Source of the DNA: Venturia oleaginea
Lineage: Eukaryota > Ascomycota > Dothideomycetes > Venturiales > Venturiaceae
NCBI GenBank assembly: GCA_013176395.1
Contig: JABMLP010000016.1
Coordinates: forward strand, 310,001 to 374,000
Length of the DNA: 64,000 nt
Reading direction: 5' to 3'
Part shown: in pieces, positions 24,597-35,080 of the stretch
Layout of the letters: every line of letters starts with the position of its first letter
How positions within the stretch are numbered: position 1 is the first letter of the stretch
The notes under the pieces: model-generated
Seen by the model: the letters and a program-made list of their open reading frames with translations, nothing else
What the model was told of the DNA's origin: nothing
Databases searched by the model: none
Program-made: the position numbers and the translations under genes

Positions 24597-24926
24597 ATTG
24601 CTGAGTGATGGGCGAAAAGGGTTCTGCATGGTGATGGAATTGGGATGATGGAGAGGGTCCTGGGATAGACGTGATTTAAGGAGGATTGCAACGATAGATG
24701 TACGATGGACAGGAAAAGGCGGAAAGGAGTTGACTTTGAATCACGATTCGTGATGAGGAGCCGAGGGGCACAATCGATCTAGATAACGATTCCTTGGCGA
24801 CATTACTGAAGCAGAATTAGTTGTGTGATGATTGATGGTGACACAGCAATAAATCTTCAGTGGAGCTTTCTCGGATGGCTTTCAATCCGTCGGCAGAGTT
24901 GCACAATAGCAAATGGAATGCTTGAA
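24597..24926. other. 3' flank of TFC3, no gene seen
   Basis: Non-coding in all frames apart from short chance frames. Confidence 0.5.
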
Positions 24927-25137
24927 ATAGTATGTAAGCAAGGGAACATAGTATGTGAGCAGGGGACATAGTATGTAAGCAGGGAACATAGTAAGTTATG
25001 TAAGCAGGGAGCATAGTAAGTTATGTAAGCAGGGAACATAGTAAGTTATGTAAGCAGGTAACATAGTAAGTTATGTAAGCAGGGAACATAGTATGTAAGC
25101 AAGGGAACAGAAGCAGGGAACATAAGTAAGGGAACAC
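24927..25137. repeat. Minisatellite, GCAGGGAACATAGT-type units of 20 and 25 bp
   Basis: About nine imperfect copies of a unit containing GCAGGGAACATAGTA and ATGTAA. Long units carry an extra AGTTA (25 bp), short ones lack it (20 bp). The last copies degenerate to AAGCAGGGAACATAAG. Confidence 0.9.
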
Positions 25138-25887
25138 ACTGACTCGGAGTTTTGAAAATACATATTGTCATCGAGTAATACATCTTGAGCTCAGCCCACC
25201 AATCATGTACAGCCAGTGCCCGAAAGCGGAGACGGTATCACTATATCGATTGTCGCCGCTCTCCACTATCAAAGCCCCGTCATTTCCTTCAGGAGTCTAT
25301 CATCTCCTTTATCATCTCCTTTATCATCCCTTTATCATCTCCTGCAGGAATTAATCATTTCCTTTATTATTTCCTTCAGCAATCCAACATGTCAACCAAC
25401 ATCGGACGAGGCCGGCCTGATCTGGATGTTCCGCCGCTCACCTATCTGGCTAAGAGAACGCCGACATGAGAACCTCGACCGCCAAGCTCGGTTAAGAACA
25501 TTGGCGCTTATCAGCTCCCCATACCATGCACTCCAAAACTCCACACCAACCCAATTCCTCACTGCCCTCAGGCCCGGTAGTTGGGATTTCTTGGCTTCCG
25601 TTGAAGTCGAGAATGCTACCCGCTTATCGTCGTGGTGGGGTTTCGTCTACTGCTATGTGATGTTGTATTTATGGCACCCATGTTAAGACGGCTGTTTCCC
25701 ATTGTTGATCCATGATACCGATACCCTCTAACGCCTGACCACATAACTTTTGTATTTGCTTCTTTTGTCTTACACCCATCAATTTTTCAATCTCCGACTA
25801 CAAGTACTTCCTCTACTCCTCTCCATTGCCATCTGCACATATATACTTCCTTTCTTATCGCGCAATTGAATTGCCAACACCTTCAAT
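25138..25887. other. Upstream region of the purine permease gene
   Basis: 750 bp with a short direct repeat of CATCTCCTTTAT-like units at 25295-25345. A 156-codon open frame here has no domain and overlaps the repeats, so it is not annotated. Confidence 0.5.
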
Positions 25888-27752
25888 ATGACCTGGGCTC
25901 ACAGGTTCAACCTTCGGGTTGCCCAGAGCGCATTTGGGAAATACTTCAGGCTTGAGGGCTCTGGACATCTTAAAGAACGCAAAGGATCCTTTTTCTTTAC
26001 TGAGGTTCGAGCCGGTCTAGCGACGTTTTTCGCAAGTATGAAGTTTTTTGATCAATCTATACACCTGCAGCATCATGGCTAACTTGTACTCTCAGTGGCC
26101 TACATCATCTCTGTCAATAGTTCTATCGTTTCACAAACTGGTGGCACTTGTGTCTGCCCTCCTACGAACCTCGACTTGTGCGTGTCCGACCAGGACTATT
26201 TGCTCTGTGTTCAAGAGGTACAACGCGATCTTGTCACCGCCACCGCCGCAATCTCCGCTCTTACCACTTTTTGCATGGGTCTTTTCGCTAACATGCCTAT
26301 TGCCTTGGCACCGGGTATGGGTTTGAATGCTTATTTCACCTTCACGGTCGTCGGTTTCCATGGTTCTGGTATGGTTCCATATCGGGTCGCTCTTACTGCT
26401 GTTTTCGTCGAAGGTCTCGTCTTCGTTGGACTTACTCTGATTGGACTTCGACAATGGCTTGCACGCGCCATTCCTCACAGCATCAAAATCGCAACGAGCG
26501 TCGGAATCGGTCTATACCTCACCATCATCGGTCTTACCTACTCTGCTGGAATTGGACTGATCGTTGGTGCTCAGAGCACCCCAGTTGAGCTTGCTGGTTG
26601 TGCTCCACAATATCGAGACGCGGAGACTGGACTTTGCCCCGATTCCCAGAAGATGCGCAACCCAACCATGTGGATTGGTATTTTCCTGAGTGGCTTGCTC
26701 GTCGTGCTTTTGCAGATGTACAAGGTCAAGGGTGCCATTATCATGGGCATCTTGCTTGTGTCGATCATTTCGTGGCCCAGGAGCACAGCAGTCACTTACT
26801 TTCCACATACGCCTCTCGGAGACGACTCCTTTAACTTTTTTAAGAAGGTTGTCACGTTCCATCCAATCAAGCGGGTAAGTGTTTCAGATCATGCAATGAG
26901 AAAACCATTACTAACCAGGACCACCAGATCCTCAATGTGCAAGATTGGAGTATTGGTGAGCATGGTGGACAATTCGGTCTAGCATTCATCACCTTTCTCT
27001 ACGTTGATATCCTCGATGCAACCGGTACTCTATACTCCATGGCGCGCTTTGGCGGATTCATCGACGAACGCACCCAAGATTTCGAACGCTCAGCCATCGC
27101 CTACTCAGTCGACGCCATCGGAATCACCATCGGCAGTCTTTTCGGCACACCACCAGTCACCGCCTACATTGAATCCGGCGCCGGTATCGCCGAAGGAGGA
27201 GCCACGGGAATCACCTCCCTAGTCACCGGCGTCTGCTTCTTCATCGCCGTCTTCTTCGCTCCCATCTTCGCTTCAATCCCTCCCTGGGCAACAGGACCCG
27301 TCCTCGTTATCGTCGGTGGCTTGATGACTGCCTCCGCGACCGAGATCAACTGGAAATACCCTGGTGATGCAATCCCAGCATTCATCACTATTGCCGTTAT
27401 GCCGTTCACATATAGTATTGCCTACGGTCTTATCGGCGGAATCATGTCTTACATCATTCTCAACGGCACAGCTAAGACCATCAAGTTTTTGTCTGGTGGC
27501 AGGATTGTACCTGCCAATGAGGATCTAAAGGATCCATGGACTTACAAACTGGAGGGTGGGTTTTTCCCTCCTTGGATCCAGCGTCTTGTCTCCAAGTGCA
27601 AGGGTGGAAAAGTCGAGGGTGTTGATCCGACTGCGGAGAAGGATCATGTTAGTGATGGTGGTAGTAGTCGTGAAGGTCACGTTATTGAAATGGAGAATAA
27701 AGGTGGAGCCGGTAACTCGAGAACTGGAGAGGTTCCAGGGTTCCATGGTTAG
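25888..27752 (+). CDS. azgA: AzgA-type purine (adenine/guanine/hypoxanthine) permease (583 aa)
   Basis: Exons 25888-26035, 26096-26874 and 26928-27752, with introns of 60 and 53 bp (donors GTATGA and GTAAGT); the frame is exact. The protein has 12 or more hydrophobic segments and the NCS2/AzgA hallmarks: a cytosolic N-terminus (RLEGSGHLKERKGSFFFTE), QTGGTCVC, ALAPGMGLNAYFTF (about 115-125), GTPPVTAYIESGAGIAEGG (about 381-399) and a polar C-terminal tail. Fungal AzgA is a plasma-membrane H+ symporter for adenine, guanine and hypoxanthine, and its usual length (about 580) agrees. The C-terminal tail (HVSDGGSSREGHVIE) is hydrophilic, as in regulated endocytosed permeases. Confidence 0.92.
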
Positions 27753-29541
27753 AAAATGGCTTAAACTTGAATTGGTTAAAAGGATGGGTGGTGTTTGATT
27801 ATGGATTGAGGCAGTTTTCACGATGGTGGCTTCGAAGGTATGGGGTTGGCGGGTTTTTATTGTTGCGTATAATGTGTGCTTGATGGATTGTCATGTCTTA
27901 CTGACCGAAATGCCAGTTGGGAGTAGCACTACTTGGATGTTTATGAATTAAAGAGTTATATCTACATTTATATGTTTTCAGGTAACCATAAGAGGCCGCC
28001 CCTTACAATTACCATTCTTCCCTTCCACTAAAGAAGAACAACAAAAATGGTAAATTAATAAATATAAAGCCCCTACCTGTCATGATCGAACTATGTTGGT
28101 AGTCGAATGCAGTTAAACGTAGTTAAATGTGGTGGTTCTGCTCGATCAGGTCTAGCGCGAGACTGGTCGCAAGTACTTAGACTCGTCTCTACCTCTTAGT
28201 TAGCTCCTCATCCTTACAATTTCGCACATCCCATAGAATTCAAGTCATGCTTCCAAGTCAAGTCCAAGGTCAAACGTGACACTACCTTACAAGATAGATT
28301 AAAACCAAAAAAACGCCATGTAATCGACATTCCTTTCCGTCCAACCTCTAGCCTAACCCACGAAATCACACCTCTATCCTACCTATTAAACCCATTCATC
28401 TCCTACAGAACTTATCCACACTTATCCCCAATTACAAATTCCATACTATAAAACCACACCATCCATCATTTAATTCCTACCCTCCAACTCCCCACCCAAT
28501 CCCCTCAACCCCCTAAAAAACTCCTTACTAGCTAAAAACTCCTCCCTCTACCCCTTCCCTTCTGTTAATGGCTCAAAGTAATCTAGCTGGATTTGGCCAA
28601 TCCGTACAGTAGGGTTCAAGTGGTCCGGGGCGACAATATCGTGTCAAACAAGTGAAGCGAAGCTTGCAAGATATAAGAGTCGTGAATTGTGCTAAGTAAC
28701 TAAAAGCAATAGCGAAGTAACTAGAGAGTGAAGATACGAGACACTGAGGGAGCAGAGTCTCGTCCATAATATAGGAAACCCTCCCACAAGGCTCGAAGCC
28801 TAATGCATGAGCCAGATGGCTCATGGCTCAGAGGTTGACTCTTGAGCTGAACTGCTCATGGCTCATGACCTGAGCCTTGAGCCAATACGTGATCCCAGGA
28901 TCGCTCATGGCTCCTGACCTGAGCATTGAGCCAACACGTGATCCCTAGGATCCTGTGTGACATTCAACCAATCATAAAGAAGCAGACTGGTACGTATTTG
29001 AATGCATATGAATGCAGTCAAATACAACCGAATACCGTTGAATACATGTCCACATGATAGTATCCGTAACACCTTCCTCCCTTTACCCTCCCTACCATAA
29101 AGCCTACAAATATACTATTATAACCTCTAATAACCTCTAATATCAACCCAGCCCACCTCCCCTCCCTATATACCTCGAATTTCCTCGCTAAAAACTACTA
29201 ACGAGGCGGCGTGTTACGGGGAACTCGTTTCTCAACACAGTTGATTATGTCAAGACCTTCTTGACACCTGTGTTCTCTTGTTCTGGTCCGCGGGTTTGGG
29301 GCAAGGGCAATATCAGTCTGGAAGTACTTACCTTAAGTACCTTCCCTTGATCAGGTTCTTTGGAGGCTCACTAGATCCTAGCCGTCCGATGTATCCAGGC
29401 CGTTTGATAAGCAAGCAGCTTGAGCAGTTTGGCCGCTTGAACTGACCGATGGAGTGATATCTTTACCTGACTTGAATGGTCGCTTGAGTGAGGTCAGGAT
29501 GGATGGTAAACTGTCAGTTGGTCAGGCGAGATGTATGAATT
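27753..29541. other. AT-rich intergenic block, possible 3' flank of the hAT element
   Basis: About 1.8 kb without a supported gene. It includes a tandem duplication (28854-28952). From about 28985 a CAGACTGGTACG motif is followed by repeated GAATRC/AATAC words and a GTATTTGA..TCAAATAC inverted pair (28993-29024). Such short subterminal words are common at hAT ends, so the transposon 3' end may lie near 28985; the matching end was not found. Confidence 0.4.
28854..28952. repeat. Tandem duplication of a 49-bp unit
   Basis: Unit 1 starts at 28854 and unit 2 at 28903. Both begin GCTCATGGCTC, contain TGACCTGAGC and end in CGTGATCCC..AGGATC. Confidence 0.85.
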
Positions 29542-31938
29542 TTAGGTATATACATTAGCAGTAGATTTGACAGTGAATATGCCTCCTTTTCGAAGCCCAT
29601 GGTATTGTACCTCACAGGCCTCAATAGTGTCATCTTTGAGGCCGCTTCTGGCATCAGTAATGAGCCTACCGGCGGCGCTGAAGATTCTTTCAACCTCTGC
29701 AGACATGCCAGGAATTGACAGTATATCGAAAGCCATACGTGACAAGATAGGAAACTCAGTAGTACGGTCTCTCCACCATACAATAATGTCCTCAACCTCC
29801 TCCCACTCACAGGGATCCCAGTACTTGGTGTAGCGTGTATATTCATCTTCCTCGGTCGCAATCCTCCGCTTTTTGGCTAGGAACTTGGTGGAGAGTCTGT
29901 TGAATCGTTTGTACGCGGTAGTAGGCTTCTGTGCCTCAAGATAGAGGTTTTCAAATGACTGTGACGGCGAAGGTGACGGCGAAGGTGAGGGTGAGAGTGA
30001 GGGTAGCGCGAATTTTTCGCTACATTGTGCGAAAGTCTCCTTGATGCTGGCTTCAGCACGTTTATACCATGCGCGATGGTCATACTGGGCCCATTTATCT
30101 TCGAAATAAGAGAGGCGCCAGTTGGGATCAAGAAAGACTGCTGCATAGTAAAGAATGGTAGCTTCAAGCAGGGATAGATACTTCATTGTCTTTGACCGCG
30201 CTTCTGTAATACCAACCTCAAAAGGTTGCGAAAGATGAGGTGCCAATCTGAGGGCTTTGAGCTCTGCCTCAGTGCGATCAAGTCGCTCGTAGATGAATGT
30301 GAGGCCTTTGAGTACACCGGCAATGGTTCCCTGTGAAGTGAGGTCTGCATTCTCTTCCTCTTCGAGACAAAGATCCTTCAAGTCCTTAAGAATCTGCGCC
30401 CAGATCTCCAACATCTCGAAGTCTTCCATTGAAAGGAAGGAAGGTCGTATGTCAACCCGCCCCTTTTGGTGTACAAATTGGCGCTGCCACTTCAAGATAA
30501 TGTCCCGGAGAGCAAGGATTTTCTTTTTCATCTCGTAGGTAGAATGCCATCGGATACCTCCATCTACAAGAAGCACAAGAAGCTTCAGTGCAGCCATCTC
30601 TTTCTGTAGATTCTCGAACATCTCCCGCCTCTCAGGTGAGCGATTGATAAAGATGCAGATGTTGTGGACCCGCCCCATAAGTCCTATTTTGATCCAGACG
30701 TCATAGGCTTCTTCGTAGCCGACGGAGGCAAGGTCCTTTGAGTGTTTTGACTGCTCGTGGTCACCGTAGAGAAGATCTTCTACAATGAGGTTGATGATGT
30801 GCCCAATACAGCGAATGCGCGCGTGAATTGACCAACCTTCCTTGTCAAACAGGACTTCAAGGCGGTCACAGGCAGCGTCATTATCGGTAGCGTTGTCTGC
30901 AGTGAAGGCTCTCAATTTTGTTCCATCAATCTTGAATGTGGTAAGGACTTTAGCGATAATCTCTGCTTCATTCTCGCCAGTTTTGCTGCCTAGTATCCGT
31001 GGGAAGCCAAGAAGCATTCTACTTTGCTTGTAATCCTTGTTGATGTAGTGGGAACAGACAGCAAGGTAGTTCTTCTTATTGTCACCCTTCCAGGCATCGC
31101 AAGAGATGTTGATGAGGCTTTTAGCTCCTTCGATTTCTTTAACTATGTCCTTGAGGCGCTCCATGTAGGAATCCATCACCCATATGGAGAGAGAGGACTT
31201 TGCCTTTGGCAGAATAACCTTTAATGTATCGTATGCAGCTGACTTCAGAAGCGCAAGAGTTTCTGGCGCTGTAGCTGTATGAAAGGCGATATTATGACGA
31301 ATAACCCAATCTACATATTGCTGTCTGTATGCCTTCCCATTAAATGCAGCGTCTGTACCCTTGCGGTGGCCATACTCTCCGCAGTGAGTCTCAGAATCCT
31401 GCTCTTGATTGCCTGTATGATTGTCTGTAGAGGGAGGAGGAGTTGGTGGTGGTAGAAGGTCTCTTCTAGGGTCTGGAATGCCGTGTTTATTGAGTAAATG
31501 TGTACCTATTCCACCCGTTGAATCTGCTTTGTAGACGCCTTTGTAGTAGTCCTTCTTTTGATGGCATAATCCACAGATGTAGATACGTCCAAGACCTTTG
31601 CCGTCAGCCTCAAGTTCAATGCCGTGTTCCCAGATGTGTGAGTTCTGCCGTGCAACTTGCTGCATTGTAACTGCCCGGATCCGAGGATTGACGAGCTTCT
31701 TGTGCTGAAAATACAACTGACTCCAGACTATTGGGAACTGGGCTCGAATGATACGAGGTTGCGAGGTAGTTGGAATAACTCTATGGGCTGTAGGAGGTTG
31801 TATAGGCTCTTGTATTCGTGGAATCGGCGTATCTAGCAGCGCTTGCGACAGTTCGGACTCGTCAACTGGAGGGCCAGCTCTTTGAGAATGGCCTTCAGGT
31901 CTCCTGACCTTGAAGTGTCTGGTTATTCTATCGGACAT
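29542..31938 (-). CDS. hAT-family transposase (798 aa, intact)
   Basis: One uninterrupted - strand frame. A BED-type zinc finger lies at about 95-165 (WEHGIELEADGKG, then ICGLCHQKKDYY and HLLNKHGI). The RNase-H-like catalytic core includes ISCDAWKGDNKKNYLAV (about 280) and FTADNATDNDAACDRLE (about 345). The C-terminal hAT dimerisation domain (about 710-790) shows DIIVWWRDRTTEFPILS and MSAEVERIFSAAGRLIT. A Ser-Pro repeat (SPSPSPSP) sits near 655. The enzyme would catalyse cut-and-paste transposition with 8-bp target duplications. The lack of stops suggests a recent or still active copy. It is flanked by AT-rich sequence. Confidence 0.93.
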   Translation of the reverse strand: MSDRITRHFKVRRPEGHSQRAGPPVDESELSQALLDTPIPRIQEPIQPPTAHRVIPTTSQPRIIRAQFPIVWSQLYFQHKKLVNPRIRAVTMQQVARQNSHIWEHGIELEADGKGLGRIYICGLCHQKKDYYKGVYKADSTGGIGTHLLNKHGIPDPRRDLLPPPTPPPSTDNHTGNQEQDSETHCGEYGHRKGTDAAFNGKAYRQQYVDWVIRHNIAFHTATAPETLALLKSAAYDTLKVILPKAKSSLSIWVMDSYMERLKDIVKEIEGAKSLINISCDAWKGDNKKNYLAVCSHYINKDYKQSRMLLGFPRILGSKTGENEAEIIAKVLTTFKIDGTKLRAFTADNATDNDAACDRLEVLFDKEGWSIHARIRCIGHIINLIVEDLLYGDHEQSKHSKDLASVGYEEAYDVWIKIGLMGRVHNICIFINRSPERREMFENLQKEMAALKLLVLLVDGGIRWHSTYEMKKKILALRDIILKWQRQFVHQKGRVDIRPSFLSMEDFEMLEIWAQILKDLKDLCLEEEENADLTSQGTIAGVLKGLTFIYERLDRTEAELKALRLAPHLSQPFEVGITEARSKTMKYLSLLEATILYYAAVFLDPNWRLSYFEDKWAQYDHRAWYKRAEASIKETFAQCSEKFALPSLSPSPSPSPSPSQSFENLYLEAQKPTTAYKRFNRLSTKFLAKKRRIATEEDEYTRYTKYWDPCEWEEVEDIIVWWRDRTTEFPILSRMAFDILSIPGMSAEVERIFSAAGRLITDARSGLKDDTIEACEVQYHGLRKGGIFTVKSTANVYT

Positions 31939-32080
31939 AGTGTAGAGAAAACGTGGTGGTTATAGTAGTAAAAAAGGTAAAATATAAATATAATTAACTT
32001 ATACCTAGTCTCCCCTCTCCCTATACCTTAACCTAACCATACCAAATCTTTCCATTTCCAACCTCTTTCGAAATGGACTA

Positions 32081-32224
32081 GGGAGGAGATCTTATAGAGG
32101 CGAACTTCTCCTGACTATTTTTCGGGAGTACCCTCCCACTATAAAATACTCGCCTCTAAAATGCCTACGGCGGCTACTCCCGAAAAATACTCAGGAGAAG
32201 TTCGCCCCCCGAAGTTCTCCTCCC
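32081..32224. mobile_element. MITE-like element with ~50-bp terminal inverted repeats and TA target duplication
   Basis: Left arm 32081-32130 begins GGGAGGAGA and ends TTTTTCGGGAGTA. Right arm 32175-32224 is its near-perfect complement (TACTCCCGAAAAA ... TCTCCTCCC). About 44 bp lie between the arms. TA dinucleotides at 32079-32080 and 32225-32226 fit a Tc1/mariner-type target duplication. The total of 144 bp is too short to encode protein. It ends 3 bp before the stop codon of the neighbouring pseudogene and lies upstream of the hAT transposase. Confidence 0.8.
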
Positions 32225-32227
32225 TAG

Positions 32228-34089
32228 TCAGTCTCCCTCTTTCAACAGAATGTCCACCTCGCCACCACTCGCCAAACCAGGATGCGCCAGGACGGGAGCT
32301 TGTAAAGCAGAGGATATCTCGTTAGGAACGACCGTAACTTTTCGGCCGAGGTCCCAGAAGCGCCAGTGGGAGGGTAACACGCACAAGATGCAACCGAGCA
32401 TCAATGCGATAGCGGCCCACATGAAGCGAAAACCGGACCGGCAACGAACACTATCAACAATCTGCACAGCAGTAATATCCTCCTGCAAAGCGCCCGGAAC
32501 CAACTTCGCACCATCCGCAGGCTGAAAGGAAGCGTGAATACTAGCCCAAAGCATGAGCGAATTAATCTGATTAATAATATAATGCCTAGGATCCACAACA
32601 TCAACCTCACAGTTCTTCCCCGTCTTCCACGCACTCATGGCCTGGATCTACCGACTCTGTATCGTGGACTCCGAGTCCACGCCAATGCTGTATCCTTTAC
32701 CCGACAAATACCTAATCGGAATGCCATTGTCGCTAGTCGGGAAGAGGTTTGACCCTTTGACAGCCCGTCTATGGGATCTGCTAGCGTGTCGTCATCGGTT
32801 AAGTCGGTGATTTGTAAACCGACTCGGGTCATTTTCATTGGGTCATTCGCCTCGCGGGGATTTCCGGAGAAATTGGCGGATTCAATTGGATATTCCACTG
32901 CTGCAGGCTCTATATGCAGCAGTATTAGCAGTTGAGACGATATTCATGAGGAGGGATTGGCGCAAGCAAAAGAATGTCGATCGCGATGAGAATGGAAAAT
33001 ATGACAGTCACTTACGAAGGTAGCAAGTCCGTGTAAACTGGGTGCTAGTGCATGTCGTGGTGTTGGCCACATTCGCTCGTAACCGTGAATACTGCGTGAT
33101 AATCTGGATGGTTTCAGATGGAACGTTCCCGCCATAGATATTCGGACCAGCAGCGAGATCTTGAATGAGAATCTGAAGACGAGGCGGTATCGTCCCAGTA
33201 GTGATATCGACATCTGTATCGTTACCCGAACGAACACTGGTCATAAATTCCTCGCTAGACAGGGTACGTTCAGGCGTCATCAAAAAGTCGGTCCATCCTG
33301 AATTGGTAGGTTCTTAAAACCAGCTACACGAGCAGAACAGCTACCGATGCAGCGGGTATCGAATTCTCCGAAAGGCCCGTTGACCTCGATGAAACCCGGC
33401 GAGTTCAGATACATTTTGATGTCCTGGCTGAAAGCAAAGGACGAAGCACCTTTACCTTCGCTCCCCTGGATCCCCACATAATAATTAGGAATGGCACGCA
33501 CACTGGACATGCGGATGTTCATGTCCATTGGTACATTATTCGAAGGAACTATGTCGGCAGCCTGTTATAAAAGCAAATTGTCCGGGAGCGCCATCTTCGC
33601 AGCAAGAGCAGCCAAAGCAATCATGTTGAACTTCTTCCCAGCAGTGAGTCATGACAAGATCGACGTGCTGAATCCCCAAGACAGATGTAAATCGTGAACG
33701 ATTGCTCCTTCAAGAGCAGATCTCATCCATGAGATTGCAACGCCCTGGCCAATCAGGATAGCAAGAGCGATATTGGCAACAGTGTTGATGACAGCCAAAG
33801 CGACTGAAGGTTTGATCTAGGCCTTGGAAACCCACGTGAAATGCTCTTGCACGAACTTCATCTGCTGAAATGCTAGTCTTCATAAGTATAAAAACCGTGT
33901 AAGATGCGGATTCACGAAACCTGGCCATTCCTCTTTCTCCCTGTCGTTTGATGTTTTGAGCACGACAACAGTGAGTGCGACGCAAGTGAGCATTGTGATT
34001 AGAGCAGTGAAGCCAAGCCATGGGAAGCGATTAAGAAATCCTGGAGCCCATTCGATCGAAGCCTTTTCCGCGTCAATGGAGTTCTCCAT
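32228..34089 (-). pseudogene. Decayed fungal membrane-protein gene with multiple in-frame stops
   Basis: The reading frame starts at 34089 (MENSIDAEKASIEW, then a membrane segment FTALITMLTCVALTVVVLK). It can be followed without introns to 33280, but is broken by stops at 33880 (TGA), 33817 (TAG), 33649 (TGA), 33565 (TAA) and 33280 (TGA). The text between them is clearly protein-like (VINTVANIALAILIGQG; FNMIALAALAAKMALPDNLLL). After a frame change near 33283 it continues to 33008, probably then an intron. It resumes through another TAG near 32645 to a final segment with a membrane helix (MWAAIALMLGCILCVL) that ends at 32228. The layout resembles large multi-membrane proteins common in filamentous ascomycetes, function unknown. 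Several stops are what CAA/CAG to TAA/TAG changes would give. Confidence 0.8.
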
Positions 34090-35080
34090 CTACTTGGAGA
34101 CCACTTTCCTGTCGTGACCTATTTTCTCATTCAGCGGATGGTTCTCAGCATCGTTTCGAAAGACATACCTTTCTCCATTTTCACATCCTGTCGCTGTGCA
34201 TTTTCGCGGCGGCACATGTCTTCGGTGCTGCCGTGAGTCTCCATGGTTTCCTGTGACGCGACAAAGTATTCGAGAGGTGAGGTGGATAATAAAGGGTATT
34301 TCAAAATTCAGGAATAGGATAATATTTGCCAATAGCGGCAGCGATTACCCTCTTCGGAGTAAACCTGCCAAGATCGACCGCCCAAGATGTACAAGGGTGG
34401 TGAGGCTGAACGGGCAGGGCGAGATCTAACCCTTTTCTATCCAAACGAGGACAAATTGGCAGTAAGCGAGGACCTTATGCCACGCCTCGTAGCATAAATT
34501 CATCCAGGGATAGTTTTCGTGTCACTTCCCTTGCCCAAAAGAATAGTCTGGACTCGAGAACAGGTGGCCGAGGGGGGGAAATGATGGTTTCCAAGAGGAA
34601 GGCTATTTCCGTATCACTGGGTTGAAGCCCTGTCGTAAGGCTGGGGACGCCCATAATAACTCCTAAAGCAAGGAGGTGCTACACGGGTCCTATACTGGAC
34701 TTGAGTTGCAAAGAACACTCCAGCAGGTAAGCTAGCATTCTCAGAAGTCCGAAACTGACTCACAAGATGGCATACGAGATCGTCGTGCCATTGTCTTTCT
34801 CTGCGACTCCAGTCTCCCTCATACGGCTTTACCAAAGGTTGACGATCCTCGACATCATTTCCACATCTGTCATCGTCTTATGTAGCGATGCGCTCGGCAC
34901 CTGTACTTTGTTCCCGTCAATCGGTCAGTTCATGTCTATTTGGTCACAAACCTTCGCTTCCGAAACGCGGACAATCTCTCAGATTTGCCGGGATTTTACT
35001 ATCGAATGTTCCGAGGAACCTTTCTGTATCGATCTTAAGATGTTGAACTGGTTGTGGTTATCCACCACAAGCTACCGCAC
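34090..35080. other. Intergenic region, no supported gene
   Basis: About 1 kb upstream of the pseudogene and downstream of cul4. Only short open frames are present and no motif was recognised. Confidence 0.5.

Noticed and set aside
25216..25686. 156-codon + frame upstream of the purine permease
   Set aside because: Starts in repeat-like sequence, has no domain and no splice logic; probably chance.
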